The translations under genes were made by a program, and so were the position numbers. Of a stretch of DNA of 64,000 nucleotides, positions 57,412 through 64,000 are shown piece by piece; the stretch's first letter is position 1, and every line of letters starts with the position of its first letter. The stretch comes from Halosimplex litoreum (GTDB lineage: Archaea > Halobacteriota > Halobacteria > Halobacteriales > Haloarculaceae): contig NZ_CP065856.1 of assembly GCF_016065055.1 (NCBI RefSeq), positions 3,967,836 to 4,031,835 of the forward strand, in the 5' to 3' direction. The notes below the pieces were generated by a model. The model worked only from the letters and a program-made list of their open reading frames with translations. It did no database searches and was not told the origin of the DNA.

Positions 57412-58167
57412 GTGCAGATAGTGGGGTACGAGAGCGGTACCGACGGACCGCCAGCGCTGCTGATCGCCGACGACGGCTCCGTCTCGGCGGTGGCGCTCGA
57501 CCCTCATGCCGAGATCACCTACGCCCTCGAGGAACGCCACTGCGCCGGCGTGCTCGACGACGGCTCGCACATACCCTGTCCCCGCGATGGCGCGCCCTAC
57601 TGCGACGACCACACCTCCCGGTGGCCCTGCGCGCGATGCACGGGGGAGTGCTCGATGCCCGTCGACGCCTGCCGCGAGGAACACGCCATCTACCTCGCCG
57701 CCTTCGCGCCCGCGACGTTCAAAGTCGGCGTCACGCGCTCCTGGCGGCTCGACACCCGCCTGCGCGAGCAGGGCGCCGACCGCGCCGCGCACCTCCGGAC
57801 GGTCGCCGACGGCCGCGTCGCCCGGCAGATCGAGGCCGAGATCGCGACCGACGTCGGCGACCGCGTGCGCGTCCCGACGAAGGTCCGCGGCCTCCACGAG
57901 CGGGTCGACGAGGCTGCCTGGGACACCCTGCTCGCCGAGTTCGACCCGATCGAGACCTACGACTTCGACTACGGTCTCGACCTCGTCGACCGGCCGGTGA
58001 CCGAAACGGTCGCTTCGGGGACGGTCAGGGGCGTCCAGGGTAGGGTGCTGTTACTCGACAACGGCGGCAGCACGTACGCCGTCGACATGCGCGACCTCGT
58101 CGGGTACGACGTGCGGCCGGGCGAGAGCGACCGAAACCTCCAGTCCAGCCTCGGCGCGTTCGGGTAG
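57412..58167 (+). CDS. DUF2797-family protein
   Basis: A 251-residue protein. GTG 57412 is preceded by ACTATATCC (57382-57390), the right distance for a leaderless gene. A Cys/His-rich segment near residues 44-85 (CAGVL, CPRDG, CDDHT, CARCTGEC) is probably a zinc site. Next, AIYLAAFAPATFKVGVTRSW with an Arg after it resembles the GIY-YIG fold. The function is unknown. Confidence 0.82.
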   Translation: MQIVGYESGTDGPPALLIADDGSVSAVALDPHAEITYALEERHCAGVLDDGSHIPCPRDGAPYCDDHTSRWPCARCTGECSMPVDACREEHAIYLAAFAPATFKVGVTRSWRLDTRLREQGADRAAHLRTVADGRVARQIEAEIATDVGDRVRVPTKVRGLHERVDEAAWDTLLAEFDPIETYDFDYGLDLVDRPVTETVASGTVRGVQGRVLLLDNGGSTYAVDMRDLVGYDVRPGESDRNLQSSLGAFG

Positions 58168-58337
58168 GCCAGTCGGCGCGGGCGTCACACGGGCGGCACG
58201 CCCGAGCGGCGGGCGGTGGTGTCGGACACGAGAGCGATGCCGCAGGCCGGAAGACCGTGGAACGTCTCCGCCCGATCGCCAGTCCGGATATCGCCCGGTA
58301 CGACAACCCTTTTGGGACGGCGCGGCCAAGCGCGACC

Positions 58338-58799
58338 ATGGCAGACGATACCTCAGAGGAGAACGACGCGCCCGCGGAGGAGTCGGCCGACGGGGCCGAC
58401 GGAGCAGACGCCGAGGGCGAGAGCGACGACGAGTCCCAGTCCTTCCGCGAGCGGGTCGAGGAGATCCGCCAGCAGCGCGCCGAAGAAGGCGAGGGCGACG
58501 GCGAAGGCATGAGCCGCGAGGAGCGCATGGAAGAGATGATGGGCGGCGGTGGCGGCCCGCCCGGCATGGGCGGCGGTGGCGGCGGCAATCCCTTCGCGCA
58601 GATGATGGGCGGCATGATGGGCGGCGGTGGCGGCCCGCCCGGCATGGGCGGCGGCCCGGGCGGCCCGGGCGGCCGCGGCGAGGAGGAGTCCTCCTCGAAG
58701 GCCGACGAGGAACTCGTCCGCGAGGTCCGCAAACTCCGCGACGAGGTCCACGACGCCCGCCGCGAACTCGGTCGCATCGCCGACGCGCTCGAAGACTGA
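58338..58799 (+). CDS. Acidic Gly/Met/Pro-rich protein with coiled-coil end
   Basis: A 153-residue protein of unknown function in three parts: an acidic disordered N terminus (1-35), a helical segment with Arg/Glu (36-65), a Gly/Pro/Met-rich centre (66-118) with two copies of MMGGGGGPPGMGGG, and a C-terminal coiled coil (LVREVRKLRDEVHDARRELG). The centre is encoded by a 41-base exact repeat. A CCTTTTGGG box (58308-58316) lies about 27 bases before the ATG. Confidence 0.75.
   Translation: MADDTSEENDAPAEESADGADGADAEGESDDESQSFRERVEEIRQQRAEEGEGDGEGMSREERMEEMMGGGGGPPGMGGGGGGNPFAQMMGGMMGGGGGPPGMGGGPGGPGGRGEEESSSKADEELVREVRKLRDEVHDARRELGRIADALED
58536..58654 (+). repeat. 41-base exact direct repeat inside the Gly/Met-rich gene
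   Basis: Bases 58536-58576 and 58614-58654 are identical. The offset of 78 bases is a multiple of three, so the protein repeats MMGGGGGPPGMGGG in frame. This is a recent duplication or a site of slippage. Confidence 0.8.
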
Positions 58800-58836
58800 A
58801 CTCGCCGCTCCCGAATCGTCCCGCCGACCGACCCAG

Positions 58837-59355
58837 TCACCGTTTTGCGAGGGAGTAGACGGCCTGCTCGTGGAGCGCCGGGTGCGGCTGTGCCGGCGGT
58901 CGCGCGGACTGCACGTCGGAGAGCGCCGACCGGAACGAGCGGTCCTCCGCGGCGGCGAGCGCGACCGCGGCGACTGCCGCGCTCCGCGAGACGCCGTGCG
59001 AACAGTGAACGAGCAGAGACCCCGGTCTCGACCCGAGGAGTCGACACGCCGTGTCGGCGGCCGCTTCGAACGCGGCCCACTCGTTGCCGGGGCCGTCGAC
59101 GAGGGGTCGGTGATGGGTCGTCGCCGGTCGCGGCTCGGCCGTCAGCGAGAGGACGTTGTCGCCGCGAGCGGGAGCGCCGGTCCGGTGGTCGTCGGGCCGG
59201 TCGGGGTCGGCGGCGGCCGCGTTCCCGACGAACAGGTCGCGTTCGCAGACTCGCCGAGCGATCGGTCGGTCGTGGCCGTAGCCGAACGGGCGGACGACCG
59301 TCTCGTCGTGACGCCACCAGTCGGGGCCTTCGCGGCCGAGATTCGTACCAGGCAT
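58837..59355 (-). CDS. Dual-specificity protein phosphatase family
   Basis: A 172-residue cysteine-based phosphatase. The loop HCSHGVSRS gives Cys118 and Arg124 (CX5R). DNVLSLTAEPRPATTHHRPL provides a plausible general-acid loop with Asp87 just behind. It could dephosphorylate proteins or phospholipid head groups. The N terminus (about 40 residues) is less conserved. Confidence 0.82.
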   Translation of the reverse strand: MPGTNLGREGPDWWRHDETVVRPFGYGHDRPIARRVCERDLFVGNAAAADPDRPDDHRTGAPARGDNVLSLTAEPRPATTHHRPLVDGPGNEWAAFEAAADTACRLLGSRPGSLLVHCSHGVSRSAAVAAVALAAAEDRSFRSALSDVQSARPPAQPHPALHEQAVYSLAKR

Positions 59356-59398
59356 AGCTACTGCGGCCCGAGAACGGCGAAGTGGGACGGTCGCCGCG

Positions 59399-59743
59399 CT
59401 ACTCCTCGTAGGCGAGGTTCATGACGAACTGCGAGAAGGTGTCGCTGTGGGCGTTGACCTCGTCGTCGCCGACGAACGGGGAGAGCTGGTCGCCGGCCAT
59501 CAACAGCGAGAAGTCGAGGTCGCGGGCGGCGGGCGTCAGATAGTAGGTGTTGTGGCCGTTGTAGACGGTCTCCTCGCGCTGGATGAGGTCCTGGTCGGCC
59601 AGCGCGTCGGCGATGCGGCTCCCCTTGCGGGAACTCACGTCCAGCTCCTTCCAGAAGTCGCTCTGGTGGATGCCTCCCGTCTCCCGGATGAGTTCCAGTC
59701 CCGCGTGCTCGTCCTCGTTGAGGTCGGCTTCGGCAGCGGCCAT
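59399..59743 (-). CDS. Helix-turn-helix (MarR/Lrp-like) transcriptional regulator
   Basis: A 114-residue protein with a single winged helix: LNEDEHAGLELIRETGGIHQ, then SDFWKELDVSSRKGSRIADA as recognition part and a wing with YNGHNTYYLTP. A C-terminal part FSLLMAGDQLSPFVGDDEVN follows. ATG 59743 is selected since the upstream codons read Arg-rich. The target is unknown. Confidence 0.8.
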   Translation of the reverse strand: MAAAEADLNEDEHAGLELIRETGGIHQSDFWKELDVSSRKGSRIADALADQDLIQREETVYNGHNTYYLTPAARDLDFSLLMAGDQLSPFVGDDEVNAHSDTFSQFVMNLAYEE

Positions 59744-59769
59744 ACGGGTACGGTCCGTGTCTGACCGGT

Positions 59770-60513
59770 TTAAACCTGGCCCTCCACGTCGCGGTAGTCG
59801 GTCTCGCACGGGGGACCGTCGGCGTAGCGGTATCGCGATCCCTCACGGCCGATCTCGACCAGCGACGACGAGCGCGTCCCGAAGCGGTCGCGGTGGATAC
59901 AGACGCCGTACTCGTGGTCGGCGACCACGTCGGCGGCGCGGTCGAGCCATTCCGTACTCCGCTCGCCAGGCTCGACCTCCAGAGCGGCCGCGACTTTCCC
60001 GGCGTTCTCGGCCTGGGCTCGCCCGGCCTCGGCGCGGCGCTCGGGGATAGTGTAGTCGCCGTCGGCGCCGACGTTGACGACGACGTGGACGCCGGGGTCG
60101 AAGTTCCGAACGCGGCGACGGTCGCCGTCCCACTCGACGAACAGCGCGGCGCTCGCGTCCGCGACGACGAGGTTGAACCCGTCGTAGGTGTTCTCGTCGA
60201 GTTCCCGCTCGACCAGGCGTGTGGCCGCCTCCGCCGAGGACTGGCGGAGCGCGTCCCGGACGAGCAACCCGCGCGAGCGCTCGCCGCCCGGGTCACGCCC
60301 GTTCCACCGATTGGTGATCGCGACGAACACACCCGCCTCGTTGTAGCCGATCCAGGTGCCGCCCGCTTCCTCGTCGCGGGGGGCGACGACGCGGGGTGAC
60401 TCTTCGATCACTTCGGGCGGCGTCGACGGTCTATCGAGCGCCTCGTCGCGGTTGGCCGCCGCGACGACCGGCGCGTCGGGGAACACCTGCCAGGCGAAGA
60501 CGAGCGTACACAC
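59770..60513 (-). CDS. NRDE (TANGO2-like) family protein
   Basis: A 247-residue protein with Cys2 exposed after the start (MCTLVFAWQ), as in N-terminal nucleophile families, and the name motif AANRDEALDRPS at residues 19-30. GGTWIGYNEAGVFVAITNRW is the second conserved block. The start is GTG 60513. The TANGO2 group has been linked to haem or lipid handling in eukaryotes; the archaeal role is unknown. Confidence 0.85.
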   Translation of the reverse strand: MCTLVFAWQVFPDAPVVAAANRDEALDRPSTPPEVIEESPRVVAPRDEEAGGTWIGYNEAGVFVAITNRWNGRDPGGERSRGLLVRDALRQSSAEAATRLVERELDENTYDGFNLVVADASAALFVEWDGDRRRVRNFDPGVHVVVNVGADGDYTIPERRAEAGRAQAENAGKVAAALEVEPGERSTEWLDRAADVVADHEYGVCIHRDRFGTRSSSLVEIGREGSRYRYADGPPCETDYRDVEGQV

Positions 60514-60596
60514 GACTCGGGGTAGGCGACCGAGCGGATTAAACCTCGTGGCGCGACCCGCGGAGAATACGCCTGCCGTCCGGACGAGGACGGCAG

Positions 60597-62168
60597 TTAC
60601 TCGTCGGTCCGCGCCGCGACCAGTCGCTCCCGAACGGCCTCGCGGTCGATCGTCCCGGAGTGCGTTCGCGGTATCTCGGTGGCGAACGCGACGGTCTTCG
60701 GGACGGCGAACGCCGCGAGGTCGTCGCCGGCGGCCGCTCGGACACGCTCCGGGGAGAGCGCCGCGGCGTCGGCAGGCACGACCAACGCGGCGACGCGCTG
60801 GCCCCACTCTTCGTCGGGGATGCCGACGACGGCCGCGTCGACCACGCCGTCGGTATCGCGGAGCGCGTCGGCGACCCCCGCGGTGTGAACGTTCTCGCCG
60901 CCGGTGACGACGGTGTCGTCGACGCGACCGACGACCCACAGTCGCCCCGCGTCGTCGGTGTACCCCAGATCACCCGTGTGAAAGCCTCGATCGTCGACGG
61001 CCGACGCCGTGTGAGCGGCGTCGAGATAGCCCGGCGTGACCGTCGGGCCCGAGACGACGAGTTCGCCGGTTTCACCGGGCTCGGCGGGTGAGTCGTCGTT
61101 CCCCAGGACCGTGACCGTCGTCCCACGGAGTGGCTTGCCGACCGTGCCCGGGTTGTCCCTGGCCTCCCCGGGGGTCGCAGTCGCGACCTGCGAGGCGGTT
61201 TCGGTCGTGCCGTAGGTCGGACAGGCGGGGACGCCGCGGTCGGCACAGCGCTCGACCAGCTCGCGCGAAGCGGGCGCACCGCCCAGGAGGACGAACCGCA
61301 GCGAGTCGGCGGGCCGCCAGCCGGCGTCGAGCAGTCGGGTGAGCATCGTCGGGACGAGCGAGACGGCGGTGATATCGCGTTCGTCGAGCACGCGTGCGGT
61401 CGCCTCGGCGTCGAACTCGCGCTGGACGACGGTCGTCGTGCCGTACAGCGTCGACCGGACGATCGGTGCGAGCCCGCCCATGTGATAGGTGGGGAGACAG
61501 ACGAGCCAGCGGTCGTCCGGTTCGACGCCGAGCCGGTGAGCCGAGGCGGTAGCGCTCGCGACGAGGTTCCGACGTGTGAGACTGACGCCCTTCGGATCGC
61601 CCGAGGTCCCGGAGGTGAACATCACGACGCGCTCGGAATCGAGCGCGCGCTCCGACGGGGCGACACCGCCACGACCGTCGCGATCGCCGTCGTCGAGCGG
61701 GAGTCGCGCCACGTCGTCCACCCCGGGGTCGTCGACCGATGCGACCGACACGCCTCCGGGAGCCACCGCGGACGCCAGGTCCTCGGTTGCCCGCTCGCCG
61801 ACGAGCAGGTCGATATCGGCCCGTGCTGCTTGCGAGCGGAGCCGCGCGGCGGGGAGTTCGACGTTCAGCGCGACCGCGCTCGCACCGAGTCGGCCGACCG
61901 CGAAGTACAGGTCCGCGACGGCCGGCCGAGTCCCGAGCACCAGGCCGACGCGACTCCCGTCGAGGTCGGTGTCGGCGACGGCTTCGAGGGCCGTGGCGCG
62001 GGCGGACGCCCGCTCGTCGAGGTCGGTATAGGTCCACTCGGCCCCCGTGTCGGCGTCGACGACGGCGGTCGCCCCGGGCGTCGAAGCGGCGCGCTGTGCG
62101 AGGCTGTCGACGGACTGGTCCGCCATCGGGTCGTCGACGGGCCACTCGGTCGGACCCGGGAGCGTCAC
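60597..62168 (-). CDS. menE: o-Succinylbenzoate--CoA ligase
   Basis: A 523-residue acyl-adenylate-forming ligase. The P-loop is MFTSGTSGDPKGVSLTRRN; other motifs are YGTTETASQVA, YLDAAHTASAVDDRGFHTGD and the hinge VVGRVDDTVVTGGENV. The start is GTG 62168, overlapping the menC stop (GTGA). Its place behind menC and menA supports MenE over a general acyl-CoA synthetase. It activates o-succinylbenzoate in menaquinone synthesis. Confidence 0.9.
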   Translation of the reverse strand: MTLPGPTEWPVDDPMADQSVDSLAQRAASTPGATAVVDADTGAEWTYTDLDERASARATALEAVADTDLDGSRVGLVLGTRPAVADLYFAVGRLGASAVALNVELPAARLRSQAARADIDLLVGERATEDLASAVAPGGVSVASVDDPGVDDVARLPLDDGDRDGRGGVAPSERALDSERVVMFTSGTSGDPKGVSLTRRNLVASATASAHRLGVEPDDRWLVCLPTYHMGGLAPIVRSTLYGTTTVVQREFDAEATARVLDERDITAVSLVPTMLTRLLDAGWRPADSLRFVLLGGAPASRELVERCADRGVPACPTYGTTETASQVATATPGEARDNPGTVGKPLRGTTVTVLGNDDSPAEPGETGELVVSGPTVTPGYLDAAHTASAVDDRGFHTGDLGYTDDAGRLWVVGRVDDTVVTGGENVHTAGVADALRDTDGVVDAAVVGIPDEEWGQRVAALVVPADAAALSPERVRAAAGDDLAAFAVPKTVAFATEIPRTHSGTIDREAVRERLVAARTDE

Positions 62169-63229
62169 GGACGGTCCTCCGTGATCTCGACACCGATCCC
62201 CGGGTCCTGCGGAACCGCGATCCGTCCGTCTTTCACGGGCGCGGGGTCGTCGGCGAGGTCCTCGGCGAGCATGTCGGCCGTCGCGAGTCCGCAGGGAGCC
62301 ACGTCGGGGATCGACGCGGCGACGTGGACCGCTGCCGTCCGGGCGACGACCGCGTCGACGGTGGTGGTCACCACCGGCTCCATCCCCTCGTCGCGAGCCC
62401 GGAGTGCGAGGGTCCGTGCGTTACCCGGGCCGCCCAGTACCATCGGTTTCAGGACGACCACGTCGGCCGCCTCGGCGTCGAACACCTCGGCCATGGAGTG
62501 TTCGACGAGCCCCTCGTCGATGGCGATATCGACCCCGCTCCCGCGGAGCCCCGCGAGTCCCGCGAGGTCGTCGGCCGGAACCGGCTGTTCGGCGTAGGCC
62601 ACGCCGAGCGGTTCGACTCGTTCGAGCGCTCGCTCGGCCTCGGCACGGGACCAGCCGCCGTTGGCGTCCAGACGGAGCGTCACGTCGTCGCCGACCGCCT
62701 GGCGGACGGCGCGGACGCGCTCGACGTCTTCGTCGACCGAGCGCGCACCGACCTTGAGCTTCAGGCAGTCGACCCCTTCCTCGACGGCCCCACTGGCGTG
62801 GCCGACGGTGGTCTCCGGGTCGGCGTCGCCGACGGTGGCGTTGACCGGCACCGACTCCACCGTTCGCGAGTCGTCGAACCAGCGGTAGAGCGGGCGGTCG
62901 TCGGCCCGCGCGTCGGCGTCGAGCAGCGCGGTCGCGAACCCGTGGCGGGCCGCCGGCGTCTCGTCGGCGTCGAGTTCGAGCAGCCCCGTGCTGTGGGCGC
63001 CGTCGGCCCCCGCGTCGAGCGCGCGGTCGAGGCCGCGCTCGCAGGCGTCGAGCGACTCCGTCCAGCCGGGGAGCGGCGTCGCCTCCCCGAGCCCCGTCTC
63101 GCCGCGGTGGTCGTAGCGGACGAGGTAGCCCGAGCGCTCGGTGACCTCGCCGGCGGCGGTCCCCAGCGGCGATTCGAGCGGGAGCGTGAAGGGGTCGACG
63201 TCCTCGCGGGTCGGGTGCTCGCCGCTCAT
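62165..63229 (-). CDS. menC: o-Succinylbenzoate synthase
   Basis: A 354-residue enolase-superfamily enzyme. The KxK base pair is in CLKLKVGARS, metal ligands are Asp in LRLDANGGW, Glu in AYAEQPVP and Asp in AIDEGLVEH, and the second Lys is in VVLKPMVLGG. It dehydrates SHCHC to o-succinylbenzoate. The end overlaps menE and the start overlaps the menA stop (ATGA at 63226-63229). Confidence 0.9.
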   Translation of the reverse strand: MSGEHPTREDVDPFTLPLESPLGTAAGEVTERSGYLVRYDHRGETGLGEATPLPGWTESLDACERGLDRALDAGADGAHSTGLLELDADETPAARHGFATALLDADARADDRPLYRWFDDSRTVESVPVNATVGDADPETTVGHASGAVEEGVDCLKLKVGARSVDEDVERVRAVRQAVGDDVTLRLDANGGWSRAEAERALERVEPLGVAYAEQPVPADDLAGLAGLRGSGVDIAIDEGLVEHSMAEVFDAEAADVVVLKPMVLGGPGNARTLALRARDEGMEPVVTTTVDAVVARTAAVHVAASIPDVAPCGLATADMLAEDLADDPAPVKDGRIAVPQDPGIGVEITEDRP

Positions 63230-64000
63230 AGCAGTTGGGGAGCGGCGAGGCCGGCAGCGAACAGGATCGAGTGGACGAACAGCGTCTGTCCGACGCGTTC
63301 GAGCGCCGGGTTGAGCGCCTCGCCCTCGGTGCGTTCGAGGACGGTCGTCGTCACGCCCCCCGCGAGCGGGAGCGAGGCCAGCGGCGCGAGCGCCCACAGC
63401 CCGTAGGCGGGGTCGAGCGCGAAGACCACGGGGACGACGTAGGCCATCCCGACCAGCGCGAGGAACTCGACGCGGCTCCAGCGGTAGCCGAGGATCACCG
63501 CCAGCGTCCGCTTGCCGGTCGCGGCGTCGGTCTCCCGGTCGCGGACGTTGTTCACGACGAGGATAGCCGTCGAGAGGCCCGCGGCGGGGAGGCTCGCGAC
63601 GACGGCCGCGAGCGACAGAGTTTCGGCGGGGAGTCCCGTGGGAAAGAGTCCGACGCCGGCCGCGGTGACCGCCTGGACGTAGTAGGTGCCCGTCACGGCG
63701 ACGACGCCGAAGTAGACGAACACGAAGAGATCGCCGAGCCCGCGGTAGCCGTAGGGGTAGGGACCGCCGGTGTAGAGCACGCCGGCGGCGATCGAGGAGA
63801 GCCCGACCAGAAGGATGGGGACGCCGCCGATGGCGACGAGGTAGGCGCCGACGACGACGGCCAGCGCGTAGGTGGCGACCATCGCCCACTTGACCTGGGC
63901 GGGCGGGATGAGCCCGCCGGCGGTGACGCGGGTGAACCCCTCGCGGTCGTCGGTGTCGGCGCCGTTGACGGCGTCGTAGTAGTCGTTGGCGAAGTTGGTC
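63226..64000 (-). CDS. menA: 1,4-dihydroxy-2-naphthoate polyprenyltransferase, 5' truncated
   Basis: The gene runs past the end of the window; 258 codons are visible. The frame stays open above the ATG at 63882 and encodes NFANDYYDAVNGADTDDR, the first Asp-rich prenyl-diphosphate motif of MenA, so that ATG is internal. The second motif is VNNVRDRETDAATGKRTLAV. Several membrane helices follow. It joins the isoprenoid chain to the naphthoquinone ring. First visible gene of menA-menC-menE. Confidence 0.9.
   Translation of the reverse strand, partial: TNFANDYYDAVNGADTDDREGFTRVTAGGLIPPAQVKWAMVATYALAVVVGAYLVAIGGVPILLVGLSSIAAGVLYTGGPYPYGYRGLGDLFVFVYFGVVAVTGTYYVQAVTAAGVGLFPTGLPAETLSLAAVVASLPAAGLSTAILVVNNVRDRETDAATGKRTLAVILGYRWSRVEFLALVGMAYVVPVVFALDPAYGLWALAPLASLPLAGGVTTTVLERTEGEALNPALERVGQTLFVHSILFAAGLAAPQLL

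Noticed and set aside
1-64000. Insertion sequences, integrases or provirus
   Set aside because: I found no transposase or integrase motif and no paired attachment site at the tRNA gene; the window reads as core chromosome with small accessory insertions.

Overview
The window is a chromosomal stretch from a haloarchaeon (class Halobacteria), most likely of the Haloarculaceae. The DNA is very GC-rich and the encoded proteins are strongly acidic. Secreted proteins mostly carry Tat or lipobox signals. Many start codons lie 26-30 bases downstream of a TATA-like box, as expected for leaderless transcripts. The tRNA lacks an encoded CCA, and the gene set is archaeal: TFE-alpha, Trm56, GTP cyclohydrolase IIa, GHMP-type shikimate kinase, a CDC48-type ATPase, HalX regulators, and several families I know only from haloarchaea. 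I see no insertion sequence, provirus or CRISPR array. The genus is an inference.

Layout. 1-4508: the end of a branched-chain-amino-acid-type (Liv) ABC operon (livG'-livF-livH-livM) with a ketoacyl-synthase-III-like gene coupled to its end. 4612-10379: two genes of oxidative D-xylose degradation, xacA (xylose dehydrogenase) and xacD (xylonate dehydratase), separated by a structured non-coding stretch (5680-6605), a CARF-like winged-helix regulator, an unknown gene and a degenerate Nudix gene. 10558-14789: a REC-HalX response regulator, a small zinc protein, a sugar nucleotidylyltransferase, a helix-turn-helix gene, GTP cyclohydrolase IIa and a CBS/zinc-ribbon protein. 15044-20848: a second, complete Liv system, with the Tat lipoprotein binding protein convergent to livHMGF. 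21074-26120: an acetyltransferase, tRNA-Thr(UGU), several zinc microproteins, a thioesterase, a geranylgeranyl-reductase-family flavoprotein, a lipoprotein and a VapBC pair.

26142-35839: an FAH-family enzyme, prephenate dehydrogenase with an Rsm22-type methyltransferase, a large secreted S8-like protein lacking the usual catalytic Asp, SurE, an AAC(3)-family acetyltransferase, a beta carbonic anhydrase and an SdpI-like membrane protein. 36041-46797: a cysteine-rich Tat lipoprotein, shikimate kinase with chorismate mutase, small conserved proteins, a CDC48-like ATPase, a HalX/zinc-ribbon gene that looks frameshifted near its start, an aldehyde dehydrogenase, an AIM24 protein and a DUF4349 lipoprotein. 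46857-53003: nitrilase and SRPBCC genes, small proteins, an AbrB-PhoU regulator, an ATP-NAD-kinase-like protein, a membrane microprotein and a CinA-type protein. 53000-57245: trm56-tfe-DUF2110-DUF5803, a DsbA-like lipoprotein, a sugar epimerase and a PEBP protein. 57412-64000: a DUF2797 protein, a Gly/Met-rich coiled-coil protein, a protein phosphatase, a helix-turn-helix regulator, an NRDE protein, and the menaquinone genes menA'-menC-menE.

How genes work together. The two Liv systems import amino acids or other small carboxylates. XacA and XacD supply the first and third chemical steps of xylose oxidation. TyrA, AroK and AroQ belong to aromatic amino acid synthesis, and the Men enzymes draw on the same chorismate pool. 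The most unusual signals are the hairpin- and repeat-rich non-coding block at 5680-6605 next to a stand-alone CARF-like regulator, a probable ATT start for livM, a KAS-III homologue with a changed catalytic site, the broken HalX gene, and clear palindromic operators in front of a 47-residue zinc protein.
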